Positions 39,409 through 49,431 of a DNA stretch of 64,000 bases are shown here, one piece after another. This stretch comes from Falsiphaeobacter marinintestinus (GTDB lineage Bacteria; Pseudomonadota; Alphaproteobacteria; Rhodobacterales; Rhodobacteraceae), in the NCBI RefSeq assembly GCF_007923355.1, contig NZ_VOGO01000001.1:558001-622000 (forward strand). Direction: 5' to 3'. The position numbers and the translations under genes are program-made. Under the pieces are notes generated by a model. The model was not told the DNA's origin, ran no database searches, and saw only the letters and a program-made list of their open reading frames with translations. Each line of letters begins with the position of its first letter. Within the stretch, counting starts at the first letter, position 1.

Positions 39409-41034
39409 ATGGGGTGGATGTCGGATGAGACCGGTCTGGGCAAGACAGCGGCGAACTATGTTCCGCTGACGCCTTTGTCAGCCCTGCAACGCGCAGCACA
39501 TGTTTTTGCCAATGAAATGGCAGTGATCTATGGCAAGCATCGCAAAACCTATGCCGAATACTTTGACCGCGTCACCCGACTGGCCAGCGCGCTGGCGGCA
39601 ATGGGCGTCAAACCCGGTGATGTTGTTGCAACGCTGATCCCCAACCTGCCCGCTCAGGTCGAGGCGCATTTCGGTGTCCCCGCCTGTGGCGCTGTCCTCA
39701 ACGCGATCAACACGCGGCTGGATGTCCACACCGTCGCCTATATCTTTACCCATGGTGAGGCCAAGGTCGCACTGGTCGACAGCCAGTTCATTTCACTCGC
39801 AGAAGAGGCCGTCGCGCAAATGGATGGTCCCGGCCCGATCCTAATCGAAGTGCCCGACGACGAAGCGGGGTTTCCGGCCAGCGGGCGACACGCGACGTAC
39901 GAAGACGTGCTGGGCAATGCCCCGCATGATTTCGACTGGATCATGCCGCAGGATGAATGGGAAAGCATCGCGCTGAACTATACCTCTGGCACCACAGGGA
40001 AGCCCAAAGGCGTGGTGTATCACCACCGCGGGGCCTATCTGAATGCGATGGGTCAGGTGATCAGTTGGCGTATGGTCCTACGTCCGAGATACCTGAGCAT
40101 CGTACCGCTGTTCCACTGCAACGGCTGGTGCCACGCCTGGATGATGCCGATGGTGGGCGGGACATTCATCTGTTGTCGCGACACCACCGCGCCTGCCATT
40201 TTCGACGCTATCGCGGACGAAGGTGCCACCCATTTCGGCGGTGCCCCCATCGTGCTGAACATGCTGGTTAACGCGCCTGACAGCGAACGACGCAGCTTTG
40301 ATCAAACTGTCGAAGTTTTTACCGCCGGTGCGCCCCCCGCCCCGGCCACATTGGCCAAGATCGAACCAATGGGTTTCCACGTCACCCAGGTCTATGGCCT
40401 GACCGAGGTCTATGGACCGGCAACCGAATGCACCTGGGGTCCGCATTGGGAGCATCTGGAAGGTGATGATCGCGCCAAGATCAAGGCCCGTCAGGGCGTG
40501 GCAATGCCGATCTTCGAGCACATTACCGTGGTTGATGACGAAATGACCCAGATCACCATGGATGGCGAAACGCAGGGCGAAATCGTGATGCGTGGCAACG
40601 GAGTCATGAAGGGATATTTCAAGAACGTCGAAGCCACTGAAGAGGCCTTCAAGGGGGGCTATTTCCACAGCGGCGACATCGCGATCCAACACCCGGACGG
40701 CTATATGCAGATCACAGACCGGGCCAAGGACATCATCATATCGGGCGGCGAAAACGTCAGCTCGGTCGAAGTCGAAGCAACGTTGATGGAGCATCCTGAC
40801 GTGTTGCTGGCGGCGGTTGTGGCCAAACCGGACGAGAAATGGGGCGAAGTGCCATGCGCGTTTGTGGAACTGAAACCGGACGCATCAGTTGACGAAGCCG
40901 GTCTGATCGCGTTTACCCGCGCAACCCTTGCTGGGTTCAAGACGCCCAAGAAGGTGGTGTTTCAGGAACTCCCGAAAACCTCGACCGGCAAGATCCAGAA
41001 ATTCGCCCTGCGCGATCAGGCCAAAGGGCTTTGA
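39409..41034 (+). CDS. Acyl-CoA synthetase, DmdB-like
   Basis: A 541-residue AMP-forming ligase. Motifs are the P-loop YTSGTTGKPKG (about residues 191-201), the YGLTEVYGP adenine motif, GYFHSGDIA and the C-terminal hinge and Lys region KTSTGKIQKF. It activates a carboxylic acid with ATP and CoA. The N-terminus MGWMSDETGLGKTAANYVPL resembles roseobacter methylmercaptopropionate-CoA ligases (DmdB) and medium-chain ligases; substrate cannot be settled by reading. ATG 39409 has CAGGAGG five bases before. Monocistronic. Confidence 0.9.
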   Translation: MGWMSDETGLGKTAANYVPLTPLSALQRAAHVFANEMAVIYGKHRKTYAEYFDRVTRLASALAAMGVKPGDVVATLIPNLPAQVEAHFGVPACGAVLNAINTRLDVHTVAYIFTHGEAKVALVDSQFISLAEEAVAQMDGPGPILIEVPDDEAGFPASGRHATYEDVLGNAPHDFDWIMPQDEWESIALNYTSGTTGKPKGVVYHHRGAYLNAMGQVISWRMVLRPRYLSIVPLFHCNGWCHAWMMPMVGGTFICCRDTTAPAIFDAIADEGATHFGGAPIVLNMLVNAPDSERRSFDQTVEVFTAGAPPAPATLAKIEPMGFHVTQVYGLTEVYGPATECTWGPHWEHLEGDDRAKIKARQGVAMPIFEHITVVDDEMTQITMDGETQGEIVMRGNGVMKGYFKNVEATEEAFKGGYFHSGDIAIQHPDGYMQITDRAKDIIISGGENVSSVEVEATLMEHPDVLLAAVVAKPDEKWGEVPCAFVELKPDASVDEAGLIAFTRATLAGFKTPKKVVFQELPKTSTGKIQKFALRDQAKGL

Positions 41035-41135
41035 AGGGGCACGCCACCCTTTTGCCGATGTGTATGAAGCTGTTTGCCGCCGGGTGGCGGGCCGTATAGG
41101 GTGACGAAAACAAGATACGGGCAGACACAGGCGCA

Positions 41136-42146
41136 ATGACGGCCCTCAAAGAATATCAGCGGCTCGAAGCGACCGGGTTGTGGCGAGCAACTCCTGAAGA
41201 TCAACGGCGCGAAGTGGTCGTGTCGATTGGCGACGCAACGCTGACCATTTCGGATCTGAACGACCGGGCGCTGACGCATTGGTCGCTGGCGGCGGTCATC
41301 CGTGTCGGTGACGATTTGCCTGCAGTGTACCACCCCGACGGCGACCCCGACGAAACCCTTGAGCTTGAAGACAGCGAAGCCGCGATGATCGACGCGATTG
41401 AACGGCTGCGTAATGCTATCGAACGCAGCCGTCCGCGCCCCGGTCGACTTCGTCTGTTTGCCAGCATCGGCATAACGGCAGTGGTTGTCCTGTTGGTCGT
41501 ATTCTGGCTACCGGGGGCTTTATTGCGCCACACTGTGAGCGTCGTTCCGACGATCAAGCGAAATGAAATCGGCGACGCGGTTCTGGCCCGGATTGAGCGA
41601 GTGGCGGGCCGGGCCTGCAGCACGGGTGACACCGGCCCGATCCTCGAACGGCTGGCAATCCGCACGGGTATGCGCCAGTTGGTTGTGCTGGACACTGGCG
41701 TTCAAAGCACAGCGCTGTTGCCCGGCGGGATCGTATTGCTGAACAAGGCGCTGATCGAAGACCACGAAGACCCGGCTGTAGTTGCAGGATACGTCCTGGC
41801 CGAACGCGCCCGTGCGATGTCCGAAGATCCGTTGGTAGAGTTGCTGTCCTATAGCGGGCCTGCCGCAACGTTCCGTCTGCTCACCACGGGTTCACTGACG
41901 AAAGAGACGATTGATCGGTACGCCGAATGGATAACCCTGCGGCCGCGCCCGGCACCCATGGACGAAGACATTCTGGCCTCCTTTGCGCAGACCGGAATTT
42001 CCACGACGCCCTACGCCTATGCCGTCGATATCACCGGCGAAACCGTCTTTGGCCTGATTGAGGCTGATCCGATGGCCGGAAAACAGCAAATCCCGGTCAT
42101 GCCTGACCGGGACTGGGTACTACTGCAAAGCATCTGCGGCGGTTAA
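41136..42146 (+). CDS. Membrane protein with a degenerate M48-peptidase-like domain
   Basis: A 336-residue protein with a soluble N-terminal part (about 100 residues), one membrane helix at about 106-128 (ASIGITAVVVLLVVFWLPGALL) and a C-terminal domain. In that domain, TALLPGGIVLLNKALIEDHEDPAVVAGYVLAERARAM has the layout of M48 metalloproteases (LPGG, then a helix with HExxH), but HExxH is replaced by Ala222-Glu-Arg-Ala-Arg226, so both zinc His are missing. I read it as a pseudopeptidase; the homology is weak. The ATG at 41136 gives a sensible start with a modest ribosome-binding site. Convergent with the next gene (6 bp gap). Confidence 0.75.
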   Translation: MTALKEYQRLEATGLWRATPEDQRREVVVSIGDATLTISDLNDRALTHWSLAAVIRVGDDLPAVYHPDGDPDETLELEDSEAAMIDAIERLRNAIERSRPRPGRLRLFASIGITAVVVLLVVFWLPGALLRHTVSVVPTIKRNEIGDAVLARIERVAGRACSTGDTGPILERLAIRTGMRQLVVLDTGVQSTALLPGGIVLLNKALIEDHEDPAVVAGYVLAERARAMSEDPLVELLSYSGPAATFRLLTTGSLTKETIDRYAEWITLRPRPAPMDEDILASFAQTGISTTPYAYAVDITGETVFGLIEADPMAGKQQIPVMPDRDWVLLQSICGG

Positions 42147-42152
42147 TCCAAC

Positions 42153-43325
42153 TTATTTGTGATCGGCCGTATCAACAGACATGGACGGCGTCACAACCGG
42201 CGTCCCTGCGCTTGGAGCCGAACGGGTTGAAATGCGCCAAAAACCTGGCTCTTTCGCCTCGGCGGCGGACTTGGCCGTTGCCTCGGTTAGTGTGATCACG
42301 GGGCGCGTGCTCTCAAACGGAACAAGTGTTCGCGGCACGGTTTGGGTCCAGATCAGGTCAGACTGTGCGTCGCCCTGTGCATTGCGATAGGCCCGGTTCG
42401 GGTTCAAGCGATCATCTTCACGCTCAACCCTACGATACCCGCGCGGGACCATAATGCCGGTCTGGATCGAAGCGGCATTCGCCGTACGCTCGGCCCGATA
42501 AGGGTTAAGACGGTCATCCTGCCACACGGTGCGATAACCTGATGGAACAACGACATCGCGGGTGTTCTGGCGGTTCTCGTAAACGTGGCGCGGCACGATG
42601 CGCGTTTTCGGGTCGATCACCAGTGACGACGACTTGTCCCACCCCGAGCCATATGTGACCGGCGCTTCGGTTTGGGGACCACATCGTACGCCTTGCTTGT
42701 TGATGAACTGCTGGCTGAAGGTCGAAGCGTTGGAACATCCGCTGGCCGGCGCACTGGGTGCAGGGGCAACCGGCACCACCTTGGTTGTGGTGCGGGGCGC
42801 GGTGGTCACGGTTGGCGCCGTGGTCGTGGTCGGGCGCGCCGTTGTTGTCTTGGTCGTGGTGACAGTCCGCGGCTTGGCCGCAGCGACCGCAGCAGGGGCC
42901 GGCACCGGCTTCGGTGTGGCCTTGGGCGCTGCCGGAGCCGGAGTTGGGGCTTTGGTCGCGGTTTTGGTTGTTGGGGCAACTGTCTTGGCTTTGGCCGAAG
43001 ATTTGGGCTGTTGCGAGGCCGGTAGCGTGATCTGCTCGACCGAGGCCGATTTTGCCGGTGCTGACGTCGAACCAGCCACGGCCGTCGGCTTGTATCCGCA
43101 GACTTGCTTGCGATCCCGGCTGACCCGCGGCACCCAAGTTGTGTTCCCATCTATGCCTGCGCGAATGTAGATGCAGCCACGACTATCGACATATTGTTTG
43201 CCGGAATAGGAGGACGGTGGAAATTCAGCCGGAGGCGACGCTTTGCGCAAGGACTGCGCATTTAGTGTCGTAAGCCCGACAGAGGTCGCCATAACCGCAA
43301 CCGCAATAACTCTTGTAACTTTCAT
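42153..43325 (-). CDS. Secreted Ala/Pro/Thr-rich protein with repeated DDRLNP units
   Basis: A 390-residue protein with a clear signal peptide (MKVTRVIAVAVMATSVGLTT, cleavage near NAQS). A compact segment with paired Cys follows (SRGCIYIRAG and KQVCGY), then a low-complexity Ala/Pro/Thr/Lys linker (about residues 85-200), and then a C-terminal part with two related units: SGYRTVWQDDRLNPYRAERT and RGYRRVEREDDRLNPNRAYR. Two more Cys bracket the linker end (GCSNA and VRCGP). I do not recognise the family; cell-wall or surface association is plausible. ATG 43325 starts the signal peptide; the longer frame upstream is not supported. Confidence 0.8.
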   Translation of the reverse strand: MKVTRVIAVAVMATSVGLTTLNAQSLRKASPPAEFPPSSYSGKQYVDSRGCIYIRAGIDGNTTWVPRVSRDRKQVCGYKPTAVAGSTSAPAKSASVEQITLPASQQPKSSAKAKTVAPTTKTATKAPTPAPAAPKATPKPVPAPAAVAAAKPRTVTTTKTTTARPTTTTAPTVTTAPRTTTKVVPVAPAPSAPASGCSNASTFSQQFINKQGVRCGPQTEAPVTYGSGWDKSSSLVIDPKTRIVPRHVYENRQNTRDVVVPSGYRTVWQDDRLNPYRAERTANAASIQTGIMVPRGYRRVEREDDRLNPNRAYRNAQGDAQSDLIWTQTVPRTLVPFESTRPVITLTEATAKSAAEAKEPGFWRISTRSAPSAGTPVVTPSMSVDTADHK

Positions 43326-43392
43326 CCTTGCCCCCACAAGATTTGGTGTGAGAATGCAACAAAAGCGTAAATGAGTAAAGTGCCCTGTTCGG

Positions 43393-44025
43393 CTATTTCG
43401 TGCCAAACATGCGGTCTCCGGCGTCGCCGAGGCCGGGCAAAATATATCCCTTTTCATTCAACTGGCGATCAACCGCTGCAGTAACGATCGGCACATCAGG
43501 ATGCGCTTCTTTCATCCGCGCGATTCCTTCCGGTGCGGCCAGCAAACACAGGAAACGGATATTGGTTGCACCTGCTTGCTTCACGAGATCAACCGCCGCC
43601 ACTGAACTGTTGCCAGTGGCCAGCATCGGATCGACCAGGATCACCAGACGGTCGTTCATCCCGTCAGGAACTTTGAAGTAATATTGAACCGGTTTCAGCG
43701 TTTCTTCGTCGCGATACAGACCCACGAAACCGACCCGCGCCGACGGGATCAGTTCAAGTACACCGTCCAGCATCCCGTTGCCGGCCCTCAGGATCGACAC
43801 CAACGCCAGTTTCTTACCCGCCAGGATCGGGGCATCCATCTCTTCCATCGGGGTTTCGATGGCCCGGGTGGTCAGTGGCATCTCGCGCGTGACCTCATAG
43901 GCCAGCAACTGCGTGATCTCGCGCAGCAATCGCCGAAAGCTTGCGGTCGAGCTGCCTTGATCCCGCATCAGGGTCAGCTTGTGCTGAACCAGCGGATGAT
44001 CGACGACGGTCAGGTGGTCACTCAT
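43393..44025 (-). CDS. upp: Uracil phosphoribosyltransferase
   Basis: A 210-residue enzyme converting uracil and PRPP to UMP. The PRPP-binding loop [12 protein letters not shown], the flexible-loop region and the C-terminal uracil-binding [17 protein letters not shown] are all present. Length and start ([17 protein letters not shown]) are typical. It is the last gene of the minus-strand salvage cluster cdd-deoA-deoB-upp, 61 bp after deoB. Confidence 0.96.
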   Translation of the reverse strand: MSDHLTVVDHPLVQHKLTLMRDQGSSTASFRRLLREITQLLAYEVTREMPLTTRAIETPMEEMDAPILAGKKLALVSILRAGNGMLDGVLELIPSARVGFVGLYRDEETLKPVQYYFKVPDGMNDRLVILVDPMLATGNSSVAAVDLVKQAGATNIRFLCLLAAPEGIARMKEAHPDVPIVTAAVDRQLNEKGYILPGLGDAGDRMFGTK

Positions 44026-44086
44026 GGCTTCTCTCCCGAAATGTGCGGGCCCTTTCTAGGGTCAGACGTCACCGGGCCGCAAGGGC

Positions 44087-45298
44087 TCAGAGGAAACTTC
44101 GCCCCGGACCTTGCGATGAGACGCCCAGGTGTTGCGCAACCGAGGCTGCGACATCGGCAAACGCCACCTGCCCCAAGGCCCCTGCCCCGCATCCCGCGAC
44201 CAGTACCGGCACCCGTTCCCGCGTGTGATCGGTGCCGCTCCAGCTGGGGTCGTTGCCATGGTCTGCGGTGAACAGCATCATATCGCCCGGACGTAAGCGG
44301 GCCAGAACCGGCCCGATGGCGGCATCAAACCATTCAAGCGCCCGCGCATAGCCGGCGATATCGCGGCGGTGGCCATACAGGCTGTCGAACTCGACAAAGT
44401 TGGCGAAGGTCAGGCTGCCGTCCTCAGCCGTATCGACAAGGTTCGACAGGTGCCCCATCAACGCGGCATCGCTGCCTTTGACGACCGTGTCGATCCCCTG
44501 CATCGAAAAGATATCGCCGATCTTGCCCACGGCATGCACCTTGCGCCCCGCATCCTGCACCCAGTTGGTCAACACTGGTTGGGGTGGCGTGATCGCAAAA
44601 TCCTTGCGGTTGATGGTTCGTGTGAAACCGATGTCCACATCACCAACAAACGGGCGCGCAATCACGCGCCCGACCTTCATTGCGTGCAGCATCGGTGCCA
44701 GGTCCGCGCAAAGCTGCAACAACCGATCCAGCCCGAAAGCCTCTTCATGCGCGGCGATCTGAAACACGCTATCGGCAGAGGTATAACAGATCGGCCAACC
44801 CGTTCGCAGATGGTCGGCCCCCAGCCGCGCGATGATCTCGGTCCCCGACGCATGACAATTGCCCAGAATCCCATCGGTTCCTGCCGCCCGTGCGGCGGCT
44901 TGCGACACGTCTTCGGGAAAGGCCGGATATGCATCGGGAAAAAAAAACCAGTCCCATGGAACCGGTAACCCTGCGAGTTCCCAATGCCCTGACGGAGTGT
45001 CCTTGCCCGGCGATTGTTCGGTTGCGCCCCCCCACAGACCCGCTGGTTTGGCCTCCAGCCCCGGTGCGGCCTGCCCCGAGGCCAGTTCAGCCGCCGCGCC
45101 CAATCCCAGCGCATCGAGGTTGGGCATCTTCAAAGGTCCGCTGCGCCCGTCTTCTGCACGCCCGTCGGCGCAGGCCTCGGCAATATGGCCCAACGTGTTG
45201 GCACCCGTATCCGGCAGGTCGCGGTTGAAAAACTGATCCGCATCCGGTGCCCCGCCAATGCCAACGGAATCCAGAACCACAAGAAACGCACGCGCCAT
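44087..45298 (-). CDS. deoB: Phosphopentomutase
   Basis: A 403-residue Mn-dependent alkaline-phosphatase-fold enzyme that interconverts (deoxy)ribose 1- and 5-phosphates. Motifs are LDSVGIGGAPDADQF at the N-terminus and FTADHGNDPSWSGTDHTRER at the C-terminal metal site; GKDTPSGHWEL holds the phosphothreonine. ATG 45298 overlaps the deoA stop by one base (TGATG), so translation is coupled. Confidence 0.96.
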   Translation of the reverse strand: MARAFLVVLDSVGIGGAPDADQFFNRDLPDTGANTLGHIAEACADGRAEDGRSGPLKMPNLDALGLGAAAELASGQAAPGLEAKPAGLWGGATEQSPGKDTPSGHWELAGLPVPWDWFFFPDAYPAFPEDVSQAAARAAGTDGILGNCHASGTEIIARLGADHLRTGWPICYTSADSVFQIAAHEEAFGLDRLLQLCADLAPMLHAMKVGRVIARPFVGDVDIGFTRTINRKDFAITPPQPVLTNWVQDAGRKVHAVGKIGDIFSMQGIDTVVKGSDAALMGHLSNLVDTAEDGSLTFANFVEFDSLYGHRRDIAGYARALEWFDAAIGPVLARLRPGDMMLFTADHGNDPSWSGTDHTRERVPVLVAGCGAGALGQVAFADVAASVAQHLGVSSQGPGRSFL

Positions 45299-46611
45299 CA
45301 GCCCACCTTTTCCACAACCAAAGGCGGCGCGTTTCCTGGCGCGTCGCCGATCAGGATCGCCGCCCGCACGGCGGCCTCGGCCGCGCGCGCGGCGTCTTCG
45401 CGCGCCGCATGAATGACCGCCAAAGGCGCGCCTTTTTCGACCCGGGCGCCCAATCGGGCGACCCCCGACAGACCAACGGCCGGGTCCACGATATCGCTTT
45501 CAACCTGCCGCCCGCCGCCAAGCGCCACGACGGCAAGCCCCAGCGCCTCACCATCGATTCCGGCGACAAACCCGGCTTCCCGCGCGGTCACTTCGCGTAT
45601 AACCGTGGCTTCCGGCAAAAACCTGAGCGGGTCATCGACAAAACCCAGCGGGCCACCGACCGCAGCGATCATCCGACCGAACCGGTCTGCGGCCCGGCCA
45701 TCCGCAATCACCGCCCGCACATGATCGGCCCCGGCTTTGGCAGTGTCCGCAAGGCCTGCATCGGCCAGAACCACACCACCCAAAACCGCCGAAATCTCGG
45801 CCAACGGACCATCCGCTGTCCCGGTCAGAACCCGCATCACCTCAATCACCTCAAGTGCGTTGCCCAAGGCAGGGGCCAAAGGCTGGCTCATGTCGGAAAT
45901 CACGGCGGAGGTTTTGCACCCGGCTGCATTCGCGGTATTACACAAGGCCTGCGCCAGGGCGCGCGCCTCATCAGGTGTCTTCATAAACGCGCCGCTGCCA
46001 GTCTTGACGTCCAGCACCAGCGCATCTGGTCGCGCTGCCAGCTTTTTTGACAGGATGGACGCTGTGATCAGATCCAGACTTTCCACCGTTCCAGTGACAT
46101 CGCGGATCGCATAAAGGCGTTTGTCGGCTGGCGCGATCCGGGCTGACGCGCCTACAATCGCGCAGCCGGTCTTTTTCACCAATCGCTGCAACCGTTCGGT
46201 CGAGACGGATGTGGTCACACCGGGGATCGCTTCCAGTTTGTCCAGCGTTCCGCCCGTATGCCCCAGCCCGCGACCGGATATCATCGGCACATAGGCCCCG
46301 CATTCGGCCAGAGCGGGGGCCAGAATCAGCGACACACAATCGCCCACGCCTCCAGTTGAGTGCTTATCGACCACCGGGCCATCCAAATCCCAGGTCAGCA
46401 CCTCGCCGCTGTCGCGCATTGCCAGCGTAAAGGCCGCACGGGCGCCGTCGCCCAGCCCGCCCATGCACACAGCCATCGCAAATGCGCCAGCCTGCGCATC
46501 GCTGACGGTCTGATCAGCCAACCCGTTTGCAAACCACCCGAGTTCTTCGGTTGTCGGTGCCTCGCCCCGGCGCAATTTGACGATGATCGACCGTGCATCC
46601 ATGGCTGTCAT
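45298..46611 (-). CDS. deoA: Thymidine phosphorylase
   Basis: A 437-residue pyrimidine-nucleoside phosphorylase. The phosphate loop VDKHSTGGVGD and the family signature SGRGLGHTGGTLDKLEAIPG are present, with the C-terminal pyrimidine phosphorylase domain. It splits thymidine or deoxyuridine to base and deoxyribose 1-phosphate. I chose ATG 46611 because it overlaps the cdd stop (ATGA) and gives the typical N-terminus; the frame extends upstream into cdd without support. Confidence 0.95.
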   Translation of the reverse strand: MTAMDARSIIVKLRRGEAPTTEELGWFANGLADQTVSDAQAGAFAMAVCMGGLGDGARAAFTLAMRDSGEVLTWDLDGPVVDKHSTGGVGDCVSLILAPALAECGAYVPMISGRGLGHTGGTLDKLEAIPGVTTSVSTERLQRLVKKTGCAIVGASARIAPADKRLYAIRDVTGTVESLDLITASILSKKLAARPDALVLDVKTGSGAFMKTPDEARALAQALCNTANAAGCKTSAVISDMSQPLAPALGNALEVIEVMRVLTGTADGPLAEISAVLGGVVLADAGLADTAKAGADHVRAVIADGRAADRFGRMIAAVGGPLGFVDDPLRFLPEATVIREVTAREAGFVAGIDGEALGLAVVALGGGRQVESDIVDPAVGLSGVARLGARVEKGAPLAVIHAAREDAARAAEAAVRAAILIGDAPGNAPPLVVEKVG

Positions 46612-47009
46612 GTGTCCACCATGTGATCTGCATTGAACGCACCTGGAAGCAGTTCGCCCAGTGACATCACCATTTCCGTGCCGCTTGCGGTTGCCATGGT
46701 GACCTTGACATCGCCCGCGCCAAATTCGGCCAGTTTCTGACGACAGCCGCCACATGGAGTCACCGGAACCGGCGACTGAGCCACGACATAAACCTCACTC
46801 AACTCGGTTTCGCCAGCCGCCACCATTGCAGCAATCGCGCCCGCCTCGGCGCAGGTGCCTTCGGGATAGGCAACGTTTTCGACATTGCAGCCCGCGTAAA
46901 TCACGCCCGAAGCTGACCGGATCGCTGCGCCAACCTTGAAGTTTGAATATGGTGCATACGCGTTTTGCGCCACTGTCACCGCTGCCGATCTGAGATCACT
47001 CAAGTCCAC
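46608..47009 (-). CDS. cdd: Cytidine deaminase
   Basis: A 133-residue zinc enzyme converting cytidine to uridine. The zinc and catalytic residues are in TCAEAGAI (Cys, Glu) and TPCGGCRQKL (two Cys), and the substrate loop is YSNFKVGAAI. The start is uncertain: GTG 47009 gives the typical length; an ATG at 47081 would add 24 residues with no family match. First gene of the salvage operon, divergent from maeB with 146 bp between starts. Confidence 0.92.
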   Translation of the reverse strand: MDLSDLRSAAVTVAQNAYAPYSNFKVGAAIRSASGVIYAGCNVENVAYPEGTCAEAGAIAAMVAAGETELSEVYVVAQSPVPVTPCGGCRQKLAEFGAGDVKVTMATASGTEMVMSLGELLPGAFNADHMVDT

Positions 47010-47118
47010 ACCCCATTCGTTTATTGGTTTTGAGCATCGTCCCAATCCCGCCGCGACGATGCAAGGGGGAACCTGCGACACCGTTTCTCAGAATCTTCGG
47101 TATCATCGAAATCAAATG

Positions 47119-47136
47119 TAGTTTAATGCTAAACTA
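47119..47136. promoter_or_regulatory. 18-bp palindrome TAGTTTA-N4-TAAACTA before maeB
   Basis: A perfect inverted repeat with seven-base arms and a four-base centre (TAGTTTAATGCTAAACTA) lies 19 bp before the maeB ATG, in the promoter-proximal leader between maeB and cdd. The shape is that of an operator for a dimeric winged-helix repressor such as a MarR protein. Which regulator binds is unknown; a MarR gene is at 16717-17178 but nothing links them. Confidence 0.6.
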
Positions 47137-47155
47137 TATTTTGGAGGAGCGCCCG

Positions 47156-49429
47156 ATGTCCAAAAATGAAACCCTGCGCCAAGCGGCGTTATTCTATCAC
47201 GAACACCCAAAACCCGGTAAGCTTGAGATCCGCGCGACCAAGCCCATGGCCAACGGGCGCGACCTGTCGCGGGCCTATTCCCCTGGCGTCGCCGAGGCCT
47301 GCCTTGAGATCAAAGACAACCCGGCCAACGCAGCCCGCTATACCTCGCGGGCCAATCTGGTGGCCGTGGTGACGAACGGAACTGCGGTTCTAGGACTGGG
47401 CAACATCGGCGGGCTGGCCTCAAAACCGGTGATGGAGGGCAAGGCCGTTCTTTTCAAAAAATTCGCCAACATCGATTGTTTTGACATCGAACTGGATGAA
47501 CCCGACCCGGAAAAGCTGGCCGATATTGTTTGCGCCATGGAACCGACCTTCGGCGCCATCAACCTGGAAGACATCAAAGCACCCGATTGTTTCATCGTCG
47601 AAAAGATATGCCGCGAGCGGATGAATATCCCGGTATTTCATGACGACCAGCATGGTACAGCCATCGTTGTCGGGGCGGCCGCCAAGAACGCGCTTCATGT
47701 TGTCGGCAAAGCTTTTGAAGACATCAAGATCGTCTCGACCGGTGGTGGCGCCGCTGGAATCGCTTGCCTGAACATGCTGCTGAAACTGGGCGTGCAGCGT
47801 AAAAACATCTGGCTGTGTGATATCCACGGGCTGGTTTATGAAGGCCGGGCCGAAGACATGAACCCCGAAAAGGCAGCCTTTGCCCAACCCAGCGACCTGC
47901 GCACATTGGATGACGTGATTGGCGGGGCCGACATGTTCCTGGGCCTGAGCGGGCCCAACGTGCTGAAGCCTGAAATGGTCGCAAAGATGACCAAGCAACC
48001 CATCATCTTTGCACTCGCCAACCCCAACCCTGAAATCCTTCCCGAACTGGCACGAGATGTCGCGCCCGACGCCGTGATCGCCACAGGGCGAAGCGATTTT
48101 CCTAATCAGGTCAACAACGTCCTGTGTTTCCCGTTCATCTTCCGCGGTGCACTTGACGTTGGCGCGACCGAGATCAACGATGAAATGCAACTGGCCTGCA
48201 TCGATGGTATCGCCGAACTGGCCCGTGCCACAACCAGCGCCGAAGCAGCTGCGGCCTATAGCGGCGAACAGTTAACCTTTGGCGCAGACTACCTGATCCC
48301 CAAGCCGTTTGACCCCCGTCTGGTGGGCGTCGTGTCGTCCTCTGTGGCCAAGGCTGCAATGGATAGCGGTGTCGCCACCCGCCAGATCGACGACCTGGAA
48401 GCGTATAAAGAAAAACTTAACCAGACTGTATTCAAATCAGCTCTGCTGATGCGCCCTGTGTTCGATTCGGCGCGCGCGGCTTCGCGCCGGATCGTGTTCT
48501 GCGAAGGCGAAGATGAACGCGTTCTGCGCGCGGCTCAGGCCGTTCTGGAAGAAACCACCGAAACCCCGATCCTGATCGGTCGCCCCGACGTGGTCGAACA
48601 GCGCTGTGAACGGCTGGGCCTGAACATCCGCCCAGGCGATAATTTCGAACTGGTGAATCCGGAAAACGATCCGCGGTATTATGATTATTGGAGCAGCTAT
48701 CATCAGGTGATGCAGCGCCGCGGCGTCACGCCGGATCTGGCCAAGGCCATCATGCGCACCAACACCACCGCGATCGGCGCGATCATGGTGTATCAGAACC
48801 ATGCAGATTCTCTGATCTGCGGCACCTTCGGCGAATACCTCTGGCATTTGAACTATGTCAATCAGGTGCTGGGCACCGAAGACCTTCGCCCACATGGCGC
48901 GCTGTCGCTTATGATTCTGGAAGACGGCCCTCTGTTCATCGCGGATACGCAGGTGCACCAGTATCCCGCCCCCGAGAATCTGGCCGAAATCGCCATAGGA
49001 GCGGCCCGGCATGTGCGCCGCTTTGGACTGGAGCCCAAGATCGCCTTCTGTTCGAAATCCCAGTTCGGCAATCTGCAAGAAGGCTCGGGCAAGCGTTTGC
49101 GCGACGCCATCGCACTTCTGGACAGCGAGCCGCGCGATTTCGTGTACGAAGGCGAAATGAACGTCGATACCGCGCTGGACCCGGATTTGCGCCAGCGGAT
49201 CTACCCCAACTCGCGCCTTCAGGGCGCCGCCAACGTGCTGGTGTTTGGTGAGGCGGACGCAGCCAGCGGCGTGCGAAACATCCTGAAACATCGGGCTGGT
49301 GGGCTGGAAGTCGGCCCAATCCTGATGGGTCTGGGCAACAAAGCCCATATCGTGTCGCCATCTATTACGGCGCGCGGTCTGCTAAACGTTGCGGCCATCG
49401 CAGGTACACCGGTGGCACAATACGGTTAG
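47156..49429 (+). CDS. maeB: NADP-dependent malic enzyme with phosphotransacetylase-like domain
   Basis: A 757-residue two-domain protein. Residues to about 425 are the malic enzyme ([21 protein letters not shown], and the NAD(P) fold [16 protein letters not shown]), making pyruvate from malate. The rest is a phosphotransacetylase-like domain ([19 protein letters not shown]) that usually acts as a regulatory, acetyl-CoA-sensing module. ATG 47156 has GGAGG upstream and follows the palindromic operator; earlier in-frame starts are not supported. Convergent with the glycosyltransferase gene, 2 bp gap. Confidence 0.95.
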   Translation: MSKNETLRQAALFYHEHPKPGKLEIRATKPMANGRDLSRAYSPGVAEACLEIKDNPANAARYTSRANLVAVVTNGTAVLGLGNIGGLASKPVMEGKAVLFKKFANIDCFDIELDEPDPEKLADIVCAMEPTFGAINLEDIKAPDCFIVEKICRERMNIPVFHDDQHGTAIVVGAAAKNALHVVGKAFEDIKIVSTGGGAAGIACLNMLLKLGVQRKNIWLCDIHGLVYEGRAEDMNPEKAAFAQPSDLRTLDDVIGGADMFLGLSGPNVLKPEMVAKMTKQPIIFALANPNPEILPELARDVAPDAVIATGRSDFPNQVNNVLCFPFIFRGALDVGATEINDEMQLACIDGIAELARATTSAEAAAAYSGEQLTFGADYLIPKPFDPRLVGVVSSSVAKAAMDSGVATRQIDDLEAYKEKLNQTVFKSALLMRPVFDSARAASRRIVFCEGEDERVLRAAQAVLEETTETPILIGRPDVVEQRCERLGLNIRPGDNFELVNPENDPRYYDYWSSYHQVMQRRGVTPDLAKAIMRTNTTAIGAIMVYQNHADSLICGTFGEYLWHLNYVNQVLGTEDLRPHGALSLMILEDGPLFIADTQVHQYPAPENLAEIAIGAARHVRRFGLEPKIAFCSKSQFGNLQEGSGKRLRDAIALLDSEPRDFVYEGEMNVDTALDPDLRQRIYPNSRLQGAANVLVFGEADAASGVRNILKHRAGGLEVGPILMGLGNKAHIVSPSITARGLLNVAAIAGTPVAQYG

Positions 49430-49431
49430 AC

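Noticed and set aside
47010-47081. Extended N-terminus of cytidine deaminase from ATG 47081
   Set aside because: The extra 24 residues have no family match and would reach towards the maeB operator region; GTG 47009 gives the usual length.
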